DNA of 64,000 bases from NCBI RefSeq assembly GCF_019049255.1, contig NZ_JAGMUJ010000060.1, forward strand, positions 1 to 64,000. The letters are read 5' to 3'. This DNA is from Streptomyces sp. AC558_RSS880 (lineage in GTDB: Bacteria > Actinomycetota > Actinomycetes > Streptomycetales > Streptomycetaceae). The notes under the pieces are model-generated. The model had not been told where the DNA came from, searched no databases, and saw only the letters and a program-made list of their open reading frames with translations. The translations under genes and the position numbers were made by a program. Numbering within the stretch: the stretch's first letter is position 1; each line of letters opens with the position of its first letter. Below are positions 1 to 8,256 of the stretch, piece by piece.

Positions 1-3000
1 CGCGCGATCAGCTCGTGCGCCAGCCGGTTCGCCCGCACCTCCAACTCGGCATACGACAGGACCTCGTCTTCGAAGACGACCGCGACCGCGTCCGGAGTGG
101 AGGCCGCCTGCGCCTCGAACACCTCCGCCAGCGTCCCCGCGGCCACCTCACGCCCCGTCGCGTTCCACCCCTCCACCACCCAGCCACGCTCGACCGGCGA
201 CAGCACCTCCAGCTCACCGACCCGCACCCGCGGATCGGCCGCCACCGCCTTCAGCAGGCGCACCAGGCCCTCGGCCAGCCGGCGCGCGGTCTCCTCGTCG
301 AACAGATCCCGCGCGAACTCCAACCGGCCCTCGACACCACCGGGACGACCCTCCCCGTCCCGCGACTCCACGAGCTCCAGGGTCAGGTCGAAGCGTGCGT
401 TGTCGAGCGGCACCGCGTGGGCGGTGGCCTGCACCCCGTCGAGGCGCAACGACGTCTCGGGGTCGGTGTGCAGCGAGAGGAACACCTGGAAGAGGGGGTG
501 GCGGGCCAGCGACCTGGGCGGATTGAGAATCTCCACCAGCCGCTCGAAGGACAGGTCCTGGTGGGCGTGCGCCGCCAGATGGGTCTCACGCACCCGGTCC
601 AGCAGCTCACCGAACGTCGGATCCCCCGACGTGTCCGTGCGCAGCACCAGCGTGTTGACGAAGAACCCGACCAGATCGTCCAGCGCCGCATCCGTACGCC
701 CCGCGATCGGCGAGCCGATCGGGATGTCCGAGCCCGCGCCGAAACGCGACAGCAGAACCGCCAGGCCCGCCTGGAGCACCATGAAGAGACTGCTGTCACG
801 CTCCTGGGCCAGGGAGAGCAGCCGCTGGTGCGTGGCCGCGTTCAGCCGCACGGGCACGTCGGCGCCGCCGTAGGTCGCCACCGCGGGCCGTGGCCGGTCG
901 GTGGGGAGCGCCAGCTCCTCCGGAAGACCGGCGAGCTGGGAGCGCCAGTAAGTGATCTGCTGCGTCAGTACGCTGTCGGGATCGGACTCCTGACCCAGTG
1001 CTTCTTGCTGCCACAGCGTGTAGTCGGCGTACTGCACCGGCAGCGGCTCCCAGACCGGGGCCCCGCCGGCGCACCGCGCCGCGTACGCGACGGACACGTC
1101 GCGGGAGAGCGGGGCCATGGACCAGCCGTCACCGGCGATGTGGTGCAGCGTCACCAGCAGCACGTGCTCGTCGGGCGCGAGCCGGAAGAGGTTCACCCGG
1201 ATCGGTATCTCCGACGCCAGGTCGAACTTCTCCGTGGTGGCCCGGACGAGCGCGTCCTGCAGTTCGTCCTCGCCGACCTGGGTGAGGCGCAGGTCGAGAC
1301 GGACCTCGTCGCCGGACAGGATCTCCTGTCGGGGCCGGCCGTCCGTGTCGGGGAAGACGGTGCGCAGGCTCTCGTGGCGCCCGATCACATCGGTGAAGGC
1401 CAGCCGCAGCGCGTCGACGTCCAACGGGCCGCTCAGGCGCAGGGCCGCGGGCAGGTTGTAGTTGCCGCCGGCGCCCTCCAGCCGGTTGAGGAACCACAGC
1501 CGCTGCTGGGCGGGCGACAACGGGATCTCCGCCGGGCGCTCCACGGCGGTCAGCGGCTTGCGGGCGGGGGCCTCGGCGGCCCGGATGCGGGCCGAGATTC
1601 CCGCCACCGTCGGGTCCTGGAACAGATCCCGTACCGTCAGCTCCACCTTGAGCTGGCGGCGGACGCGTCCGAGCAGCCGGGTGGCGGTGAGGGAGTGGCC
1701 GCCCAGGTCGAAGAAGCTGTCGTCGATGCCGACCCGCTCCACGCCCAGTACGTCGGCGAAGAGCCGGCACAGCTGCTCCTCACGCTCGTTGCGCGGCCCC
1801 CGGCCGCCGGTGCCGCCGCCGAACTCGGGCTTGGGCAGCGCCTTGCGGTCCACCTTGCCGTTGGCGGTCACCGGCAGGGCGTCCATGGGGACGAACGCCG
1901 AGGGGACCATGTACTCGGGCAGCTGCTCCGCGGTCCGGTCGCGCAGTTCGGCAGTCAGGACGGCCGGGTCCCGGTCGTCGGCCTTCAGCACCACATAGGC
2001 GACCAGGTGCTTGTCGCCGGGCTGGTCCTCCCGTACCACCACCGCGGCCTGGGACACCAGCGGGTGGCCGGAGACGACCTTCTGGATCTCCTCCAGTTCG
2101 ATGCGGAAGCCGCGGAGTTTGATCTGGTCGTCGACGCGGCCGACGAACTCCAGCTGTCCGTCCGGCCTCCAGCGGGCCAGGTCGCCCGTGCGGTACATCC
2201 GCTCACCGGGCGCGCCGAAGGGGTTCGCCACGAACCGCTCGGCCGTCAGGCCGGTGCGGCGCAGGTAGCCGCGGGCCAGGCCGGCGCCGGCGATGTACAG
2301 CTCACCGGGGGCACCCGCCGGGGCGGGCCGCAGCCTGCCGTCGAGCACGTAAAGGCGTGTGTTGTACGACGGAAGTCCGATGGGCGGGGCACCCTTGCCG
2401 GCCTCCAGTGGCGCACTGAAGGTCGCGCCGACGGTCGACTCGCTGGGGCCGTACCCGTTGACCATCCGCAGGCGCGGGGCCCACCGGTCCATCAGCTCGG
2501 CGGACGTGGCCTCACCGGCCACCGTCAGGCAGCGGAAGGCGGGGAAGTCCGCGGGCCGGACGGTGGCCAGGGCTGCCGGCGGGATGATCGCATGGGTCAC
2601 CTCCTGGTCGACGAGCACCTTGGTGAGAGCGTCGTCGGCCAGCGGGCCGAGCGGTGGGATGACGAGCGCGGCGCCCGCACCGTAGGCCATGCAGAGCTCC
2701 GCCACCGAGGCGTCGAAGCTGGGCGAGGCGTACTGGAGCACCCGGCTGTCGGCGGTGACGTCGAGCCGGTCGACCACCGTCGCGGCGAGGCTCGCCACGC
2801 CGTGGTGGGTGACGACGACGCCCTTGGGGCGGCCGGTGGACCCCGAGGTGTAGATGACGTACGCGGGATGTGCCGACGCGACGGCGACGGTGGGGTTCTC
2901 CTCCGTGCTGCCGGTGAGGTCGACGCCGTCGATCAGCAGGCGGGGCACTCGGTCGTGTTCGGGGAGCCGGGTGGCGTGCTCGGTGTCGGTGATGAGCAGG

Positions 3001-4670
3001 GCGGGGGCGGCGTCCTCGAGGATGTAGTCGATCCGCTCGGCCGGGTAGTCCGGGTCGACGGGCAGATAGGCGGCTCCGGCCTTCATCACGGCGAGCTGTG
3101 CGACGGCGATGTCCACGGACCGGGGCAGCGCGAGGGCCACGATCTGCTCACTGCCCACACCGCGCTCGATCAGCAGATGAGCCAGCCGGTTGGCACGGGC
3201 GTTGAACTCCGCGTAGCTGTAGGTCACTTCGGTGGAGGAGATCGCGGTCGCCGCGGGAGTGCGGGCCGCGTGGTCCTCGACGATCCGGTGGAAGGGCACC
3301 GGGTCGATGGCGCGTCCGAAGTCGTTCCACTCGACCAGGACCTGGTGCCGGCTCCGCCCGGTCAGCAGGTCCAGCTGCCCGATGGGGCGGGCGTCCTTGT
3401 CGGCGATTCTGCCGAGCAGCGCGACGAAGCGGTCCAGGACGTCCTGGGCGGTGACGGTGTCGAAGACGTCTCCGCGGTAATCCAGCCGCACCTGCATGCG
3501 CTCGCCCGGGACGGCGGTGAGCACGGCGGTGTAGTGGCTGGCGTCGCGGGCGTCGAACCCGGTGATGCTCAGCCCGTCACCGGGGAGCTTCAGGTCGGAG
3601 GTGTCGACCGGGTAGTTCTCCAGGACGATGCACGTGTCGAAGAGGTCGCCCACTCCGGCGATCTGCTGGAGATCGGTCAGGCTGACGTGGTGGTACGGGG
3701 TGAGGGCGGCCTGCTCGGCCTGGAGCCGGTCGGCCAGGGCGCCGAAGTCCTCGGCGGGATCGAGGGTGACGCGCACGGGCAGCGTGTTGATGAACAGGCC
3801 GACCATCGACTCGATGCCGGGAATGTGGGCCGGCCGGCCGGAGACCGCCATGCCGAACACGACGTCGTCACGACCGGTGAGCTGCCCGACCACGGTTGCC
3901 CAGGCCGACTGCAGAAGGGAGTTGATCGTACGGCCGTCCGCCCGGCTCTGACCGACGAGCGCGGCGGTCAGCTCGGCGGACAGGGTGGTGGACACCCGCT
4001 CGGGCAGGTTGTGGCTCCTGCCCCGGCTGACCGGGGCCACCAGGCTGGGTTCCTCAAGACCGCGGAACGCCTGTGTCCAGGCGGCGTCCGCCGCGGCCTG
4101 GTCCTGCTGGGCCAGCCAGCCGAGGTACTCGCGGTAAGGGGTGACCCGGGGCAGGGCGGACGCGTCGCCCCGGGTCCCGTACAGCTCGAACAGCTCGGTC
4201 AGCAGGACGGGCATCGACCAGCCGTCGAGCAGGATGTGGTGGTTGGTGAACACCAGCCGGTACTCATCGGGCGCCAGCTTGACGAGCGTGAACCGCAGCA
4301 GCGGCGGCCGCTTCAGGTCGAAGCGGCGCGTCCGGTCCTCGGCGAGCCAGCGCTCCCACTCCGCCTGACGGGCGTCCGCGGGCAGCCGGCTGAGATCGGT
4401 CTCGGTCCACGGCAACTCCACATCACGTGGAATCACCTGCACGGGCTCGTCGAACTTCTCGTACAGGAATGCCGACCGGAGATTGGGGTGCCGCTGCAAC
4501 AGAGCCGCCGCCGCCTGCCGCATCCCGTCGGCATTCAGCGGACCCTCGATGTCGAGCACGAGCTGGACGGTGTAGATGTCGTCCGAGGTCTCGTCATAAA
4601 CCGCGTGGAACAGCAGCCCCTGCTGCAGCGGCGACAGTGGAAGGATGTCCTCAACTCCGGGCCTATTCAC
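1..4670 (-). CDS. Non-ribosomal peptide synthetase, N-terminal part (C-A-PCP-C-A...)
   Basis: This is the 5' end of an NRPS gene; about 1556 codons are visible and it runs off the left edge. The start is the GTG at 4670-4668, eight bases after GGGAG. Domain order is condensation (residues about 5-440, HHILLDG near 4240), adenylation (about 460-940, A3 motif YTSGSTGRPKG near residue 610), carrier protein (LGGHSLT, Ser about 993), a second condensation domain (HHIAGDG near 1130) and the beginning of a second adenylation domain. The first C domain opens with LPLSPLQQGLLFH, typical of domains that accept a D-configured donor, so it probably receives a chain from another NRPS ending in an epimerase. 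The second opens with SPAQQRLWFL, the L-donor type, so module 1 adds an L-residue. The A1 pocket reads roughly D-A-A-I-T-A-G-V-G-K by alignment to GrsA, which I cannot assign to a substrate. Confidence 0.96.
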   Translation of the reverse strand, partial: MNRPGVEDILPLSPLQQGLLFHAVYDETSDDIYTVQLVLDIEGPLNADGMRQAAAALLQRHPNLRSAFLYEKFDEPVQVIPRDVELPWTETDLSRLPADARQAEWERWLAEDRTRRFDLKRPPLLRFTLVKLAPDEYRLVFTNHHILLDGWSMPVLLTELFELYGTRGDASALPRVTPYREYLGWLAQQDQAAADAAWTQAFRGLEEPSLVAPVSRGRSHNLPERVSTTLSAELTAALVGQSRADGRTINSLLQSAWATVVGQLTGRDDVVFGMAVSGRPAHIPGIESMVGLFINTLPVRVTLDPAEDFGALADRLQAEQAALTPYHHVSLTDLQQIAGVGDLFDTCIVLENYPVDTSDLKLPGDGLSITGFDARDASHYTAVLTAVPGERMQVRLDYRGDVFDTVTAQDVLDRFVALLGRIADKDARPIGQLDLLTGRSRHQVLVEWNDFGRAIDPVPFHRIVEDHAARTPAATAISSTEVTYSYAEFNARANRLAHLLIERGVGSEQIVALALPRSVDIAVAQLAVMKAGAAYLPVDPDYPAERIDYILEDAAPALLITDTEHATRLPEHDRVPRLLIDGVDLTGSTEENPTVAVASAHPAYVIYTSGSTGRPKGVVVTHHGVASLAATVVDRLDVTADSRVLQYASPSFDASVAELCMAYGAGAALVIPPLGPLADDALTKVLVDQEVTHAIIPPAALATVRPADFPAFRCLTVAGEATSAELMDRWAPRLRMVNGYGPSESTVGATFSAPLEAGKGAPPIGLPSYNTRLYVLDGRLRPAPAGAPGELYIAGAGLARGYLRRTGLTAERFVANPFGAPGERMYRTGDLARWRPDGQLEFVGRVDDQIKLRGFRIELEEIQKVVSGHPLVSQAAVVVREDQPGDKHLVAYVVLKADDRDPAVLTAELRDRTAEQLPEYMVPSAFVPMDALPVTANGKVDRKALPKPEFGGGTGGRGPRNEREEQLCRLFADVLGVERVGIDDSFFDLGGHSLTATRLLGRVRRQLKVELTVRDLFQDPTVAGISARIRAAEAPARKPLTAVERPAEIPLSPAQQRLWFLNRLEGAGGNYNLPAALRLSGPLDVDALRLAFTDVIGRHESLRTVFPDTDGRPRQEILSGDEVRLDLRLTQVGEDELQDALVRATTEKFDLASEIPIRVNLFRLAPDEHVLLVTLHHIAGDGWSMAPLSRDVSVAYAARCAGGAPVWEPLPVQYADYTLWQQEALGQESDPDSVLTQQITYWRSQLAGLPEELALPTDRPRPAVATYGGADVPVRLNAATHQRLLSLAQERDSSLFMVLQAGLAVLLSRFGAGSDIPIGSPIAGRTDAALDDLVGFFVNTLVLRTDTSGDPTFGELLDRVRETHLAAHAHQDLSFERLVEILNPPRSLARHPLFQVFLSLHTDPETSLRLDGVQATAHAVPLDNARFDLTLELVESRDGEGRPGGVEGRLEFARDLFDEETARRLAEGLVRLLKAVAADPRVRVGELEVLSPVERGWVVEGWNATGREVAAGTLAEVFEAQAASTPDAVAVVFEDEVLSYAELEVRANRLAHELIA

Positions 4671-4975
4671 CAGAACTACTCCCGATCTATCTGCGCGAAA
4701 TTCCGCGCCCGCATACAGTCAGTGCATTCCGGCGTTCACTCAACAACGGGGAGTGTTGGCTCACAACCACGACTGCAACAACCTGCCAGGGGGCGGGACG
4801 CGGTGTGATGAGCCGCAGGGGGAACAGCAGTTGGCTGTCGCGGTCATGGTCCGTCGAGGGGCCGCTCGATAACGTCCACGGGACGCCTCCGCCCGGGGCG
4901 GGGTGAAGGCCGTAACCGGAATCCCCGACGTGGACGCGGGTGTCTTTCCGGCGTGAACGGTGAACAGGGGGGCGT
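4671..4975. promoter_or_regulatory. Divergent promoter region of NRPS and hydrolase genes
   Basis: This gap of 305 bases separates the divergent NRPS (minus) and hydrolase (plus) genes and contains no credible gene. At 4771-4790 it carries a motif that recurs with 18 of 20 identical bases at 10662-10681, ahead of the exporter gene, and in shorter form at 42121-42140. It lies about 100 bp upstream of the NRPS start. It is a candidate binding site for a cluster regulator. No convincing -35/-10 pair was found. Confidence 0.5.
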
Positions 4976-5806
4976 ATGCGGATTCCAGTGGGTGACCTGG
5001 TATTCGACGTGGAGGTGTCCGGTCCGGAAGAAGGCGATCCGGTTCTCCTGCTGCACGGCTTCCCGCAGAGCAGGCACACCTGGGACCAGGTCGTACCGGA
5101 ACTGCACGGCGCCGGCCTGCGTACCGTCGTGCCCGATCAGCGCGGTTACTGCGACGGCGCCCGCCCCGCCGGAGCGGACGCCTACGCGCTGCCGCTGCTG
5201 GCAGGCGACGCGGTGGGCCTCCTGGACGCCCTCGGCATCGAATCCGCCCATGTGGTCGGTCACGACTGGGGTGCCGTCGTCGCCTGGTGTCTGGCGGCGC
5301 GCCACGCCACGCGGGTGCGCACCCTGACCGCGGTGTCCTTCCCGCATCCGGAGGCGTTCTGGTACGCGTTGCGGAACGATCCCGTACAGCGTGAGCTGTC
5401 CCGGTACGTCGCCTACTTCGTGTCGCCGGAGAGCACCGCCGGAATGCTCGAGGACGATGCCGCGATGCTGCGGTCCCTCTTCGGCGACGCGGTCGCCCCC
5501 CAGCAGGCGAAGCGCTATCTCGACCTGCACACCCGGCCCGGCGTGCTGGACGCGGCCCTGAACTGGTACCGCTCCGGAAGCCTGTTCGCCGAGCACGAGG
5601 GCTTCGGCCCCGTCGCGGTGCCCACCACCTACATCTGGAGTGACGACGACAGGGTGGCGAGCCGCGTCGCCGTCGACGGGACGGCGGAGCATGTCACCGG
5701 CCCCTACCGGTTCGTACTCCTGGAAGGGGTCGGACACTGGCAGCCGGAGCAGGCGCCGGACCGTATCGCCGCGGAAGTCCTGCTCCGGGCGCGCCCGGGC
5801 GGCTGA
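4976..5806 (+). CDS. Epoxide-hydrolase-like alpha/beta hydrolase
   Basis: The 276-residue protein starts at an ATG preceded by a run of G's (AGGGGGG). It has the alpha/beta hydrolase fold: an HGFPQ oxyanion motif near residue 27, a nucleophile elbow GHDWGA with Asp (about residue 97) in place of Ser, and a C-terminal His (GHWQPEQ, about 254). An Asp nucleophile in GHDWG is typical of epoxide hydrolases and haloalkane dehalogenases, not esterases, so it may open an epoxide. It is the first gene of a rightward group with a P450 65 bp downstream, which could provide such an epoxide on the polyene acyl chain or peptide. The pairing is inference. A non-epoxide hydrolase remains possible because the lid tyrosines cannot be confirmed by eye. 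Confidence 0.85.
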   Translation: MRIPVGDLVFDVEVSGPEEGDPVLLLHGFPQSRHTWDQVVPELHGAGLRTVVPDQRGYCDGARPAGADAYALPLLAGDAVGLLDALGIESAHVVGHDWGAVVAWCLAARHATRVRTLTAVSFPHPEAFWYALRNDPVQRELSRYVAYFVSPESTAGMLEDDAAMLRSLFGDAVAPQQAKRYLDLHTRPGVLDAALNWYRSGSLFAEHEGFGPVAVPTTYIWSDDDRVASRVAVDGTAEHVTGPYRFVLLEGVGHWQPEQAPDRIAAEVLLRARPGG

Positions 5807-5870
5807 GCCCGTTTTCCTGCACGGCCGGCGCAGTCGCCCGTCCGTGCTCATCACACGGAGGGAGTGCGGA

Positions 5871-7064
5871 ATGACAGACCTGGCCGACCCGGAACTGCCC
5901 AGAAGCGGTCGTACCGAGGAGATATGGGCGGAGCTCCGCGCGCAGTCGCCGCTCTACCGGAACGAGCGGGAGAACGGCCGCCCGTTCTGGGCCGTCCTCT
6001 CGCATCCGCTGGCGAATCAGGTGCTCAAGGATTCCGCGAATTTCACCTCGGAGAAGGGGATGCGGCTCGACCACAATCCCCTGGCCACCGAAGCTTCCGC
6101 GGGAAAGATGCTGATCGTCACCGACCCGCCGCGACACGGGAGGATCCGGCGGATCATCAACTCGGCGTTCACGCCGCGGATGGTCAGACGGCTCGAGGAC
6201 ACCATGCGCTCCACCGTCGTCGAGACACTGGACGAGGCCCTGGAGAAGGGCACCAGCGACTTCGTCGACGCCGCCGCCCGGCTGCCGGTCTCCGTCATCT
6301 GCGACATGCTCGGCGTGCCCAAGGAGGACTGGGGGTTCATGCTGGACAGGACCATGGCCGCCTTCGGCTCTGATGCGGTGGACGGCGGTGAGGATCACGC
6401 ACTGCGCGCGGCCGCGGCCCACACCGACCTGCTCATGTACTACGACGAGTTGGTGGAACTGCGCCGCAGGGACCCGCAGGAGGACGTGGTCAGCGCCATG
6501 GTCCGGGGCGAGGTGGACGGCGAGCCGCTCACCGACGAGGAGATATTCCTCAACTGCGACGGGCTGATCTCGGGTGGCAACGAGACCACCCGGCACGCCA
6601 CCGTCGGCGGGCTGCTCGCCCTCATGGACAATCCCGGCCAGTGGGACCGGCTGCGCGCCGATCCCGAACTGCTGCCGAGTGCGGTGCAGGAGGTGCTGCG
6701 CTACACCAGTCCCGCCATGCACGTGCTGCGCACCGCCAACCGGGACACCGAGCTCGAGGGCCGGCCGATCGCGGCGGGCGACGAAGTGGCGGTGTGGCTG
6801 TCGGCCGCCAACCGTGACGGGCGGGTCTTCGAGGATCCCGACGCCTTCGACATCGGCCGCACCCCCAACCGCCACCTCGCCTTCGCCTCGGGCACCCACT
6901 TCTGCCTCGGCTCGGCACTGGCGACCATGGAACTGTCCGTGATGTTCGAGGAGTTGACCCGACGGGTCGGGACCGCCGAACACGCCGGGCCCGTGCAGCG
7001 GATGCGATCCAACCTGATCTGGGGCTTCGAGTCGATGCCGGTGACCTTGGGCCGCAGAGGTTGA
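5871..7064 (+). CDS. Cytochrome P450 monooxygenase
   Basis: This is a 397-residue class I bacterial P450, the usual length for CYP105/107-like enzymes. The ATG follows GGAGGGAGTGCGGA. Visible motifs are the I-helix oxygen-activation segment SGGNETTR (here Gly-Gly before Asn-Glu, instead of the commoner AGxxT), the K-helix ExxR as EVLR, and the haem-binding loop FASGTHFCLG carrying the Cys thiolate ligand. No ferredoxin or reductase gene is adjacent, so electrons must come from elsewhere. In related acyl-peptide clusters P450s hydroxylate amino-acid beta-carbons or oxidise the acyl cap; either role fits here. It is downstream of, and probably co-transcribed with, the epoxide-hydrolase-like gene. 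Confidence 0.95.
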   Translation: MTDLADPELPRSGRTEEIWAELRAQSPLYRNERENGRPFWAVLSHPLANQVLKDSANFTSEKGMRLDHNPLATEASAGKMLIVTDPPRHGRIRRIINSAFTPRMVRRLEDTMRSTVVETLDEALEKGTSDFVDAAARLPVSVICDMLGVPKEDWGFMLDRTMAAFGSDAVDGGEDHALRAAAAHTDLLMYYDELVELRRRDPQEDVVSAMVRGEVDGEPLTDEEIFLNCDGLISGGNETTRHATVGGLLALMDNPGQWDRLRADPELLPSAVQEVLRYTSPAMHVLRTANRDTELEGRPIAAGDEVAVWLSAANRDGRVFEDPDAFDIGRTPNRHLAFASGTHFCLGSALATMELSVMFEELTRRVGTAEHAGPVQRMRSNLIWGFESMPVTLGRRG

Positions 7065-7154
7065 CCGCGTGCGCGACCGGTCTCCGCCGCACGAAGCAGC
7101 GGGTTCATCCCCGAGGCTGACTTCGGCCACCGAACCCTGCGGAACAATGAAAGC

Positions 7155-7703
7155 ATGGCAATGCCGATGAAGAGTTCAGAAGCGATCGTCACGAGCACCG
7201 AAAGGCCCGTGCCGCGCTGGGCGGAGCGGTTCGCCCATCTCATTCCGCTGATCGCTCTGCCGGTGTGTTTGTGGCGAATTCCCATCGCATTCGGATTCAC
7301 GATGGGAACCGGCCTTCCGCCCATCGACGGACCTCTGTGGGTGTCCATTTCCTACGTGGGCGGACTCAGTGTGGTGTCCGAGTTGTTCGCGCTGGCGTGT
7401 TTCAGCTTGGTGCGTCCCTGGGGTGAAGTCCTGCCCGGCTGGGTTCCGGTGTTCGGCGGCAAGCGCGTTCCGCCGTACCTGGTGATCGTTCCCGCCGCCA
7501 TCGGTGGCCTCGCCATCACCGCGGTGCTGATCAGTTGGTTCCTCAGCACATTCCAGCTCGCGGGATTCGAGCGCGATCAGTTCGACAATGTGTGGTGGGA
7601 GTTGCTGGCGGTGTCAAGCAGCGGACTGTTCTCTCTGTGCGGCCCGATGGTGCTGGCCCTGACCTATGCCTACTACCGGCGCCGCTGCCACCCGGAGGGA
7701 TGA
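7155..7703 (+). CDS. Four-helix integral membrane protein of unknown function
   Basis: The predicted 182-residue protein has four hydrophobic segments, at about residues 28-47, 62-86, 108-132 and 149-173, with a short basic C-terminus (YYRRRC). No enzymatic motif is visible and I do not recognise the family. It lies 90 bp after the P450 in the same direction and is followed by two strong hairpins, so it may be the last gene of the hydrolase-P450 transcript. The ATG at 7155 is chosen because the reading frame opens there; a second ATG six bases on is equally possible, and no clear ribosome-binding site separates them. A role in export or self-protection would be a guess. Confidence 0.7.
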   Translation: MAMPMKSSEAIVTSTERPVPRWAERFAHLIPLIALPVCLWRIPIAFGFTMGTGLPPIDGPLWVSISYVGGLSVVSELFALACFSLVRPWGEVLPGWVPVFGGKRVPPYLVIVPAAIGGLAITAVLISWFLSTFQLAGFERDQFDNVWWELLAVSSSGLFSLCGPMVLALTYAYYRRRCHPEG

Positions 7704-7716
7704 GGAGCAGCAGGAC

Positions 7717-7745
7717 GACGAAGCCCCGACGGCAGGGGCTTCGTC
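7717..7745 (+). terminator. Perfect 11-bp stem hairpin
   Basis: The stem GACGAAGCCCC pairs perfectly with its complement across a 7-base loop, 13 bp after the membrane-protein stop codon. It is the first of two adjacent terminator-like hairpins. Confidence 0.75.
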
Positions 7746-7757
7746 CCGTTTCCCTCA

Positions 7758-7795
7758 GGGGCCGAACCCGGCAGGTCGACGCCGGGTTCGGCCCC
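7758..7795. terminator. Perfect 15-bp stem hairpin
   Basis: Arms at 7758-7772 and 7781-7795 pair perfectly around an 8-base loop. It is very stable, GC-rich and without a U-tract, as is usual in Streptomyces. It lies in the convergent gap between the membrane protein and the exporter, so it can act in both directions. The rest of the gap up to 8182 shows no gene. Confidence 0.75.
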
Positions 7796-8182
7796 TTCCC
7801 CGTGTGAACCGCGCGAGGAGGTGCGAAGCCGCTCGCACCCCGCGCGTACGTGAGCACCGCGGTGCGCGGGCGCGTCGGCACGAACCGGGCCCCGGGCGCG
7901 GAAGGAGGCTGCCGGCCGTCGGTTCGTCCGCGCCCCTGCCGGTGACCGGCCGGCGCATCCCGCATCCCGCGTCGCGTGTGTGCCCGAGGCCCTGCCGCGC
8001 GTGGAGCACGGGCCGTCCGCCGAGCTGATCGTGACGGCCGTCCCGAGTGCCTGATGCGCGTACTGTTCCCGGCCCGACGATTCACGGTCATCGGGCTTCG
8101 ACGACCGGGGGAGGAGATCGCCGCACGCCCGGCCGCGACCCGCCGGAGCGGTTCTCCCCCAACGGCCGCCCACGCCAAAAGG

Positions 8183-8247
8183 GCGGGCTCTCCCGCCCTG
8201 TCATGGTGGGAGAGCCCGCACAGCCCATCGGCGTGCCGATGGGCTGT
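8183..8247 (-). terminator. Double hairpin downstream of the MMPL gene
   Basis: Two consecutive perfect hairpins occur: 12-bp arms at 8183-8194 and 8208-8219, then 13-bp arms at 8220-8232 and 8235-8247. They end 10 bp beyond the stop codon of the minus-strand exporter gene and are placed to terminate it. Confidence 0.75.
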
Positions 8248-8256
8248 CGATCAGGT

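Noticed and set aside
15..4808. Very long open frame on the plus strand opposite the NRPS gene
   Set aside because: It is the antisense frame of a high-GC gene. The minus strand gives clear C, A and PCP motifs, while this translation is Gln/Arg/His-rich without any domain.
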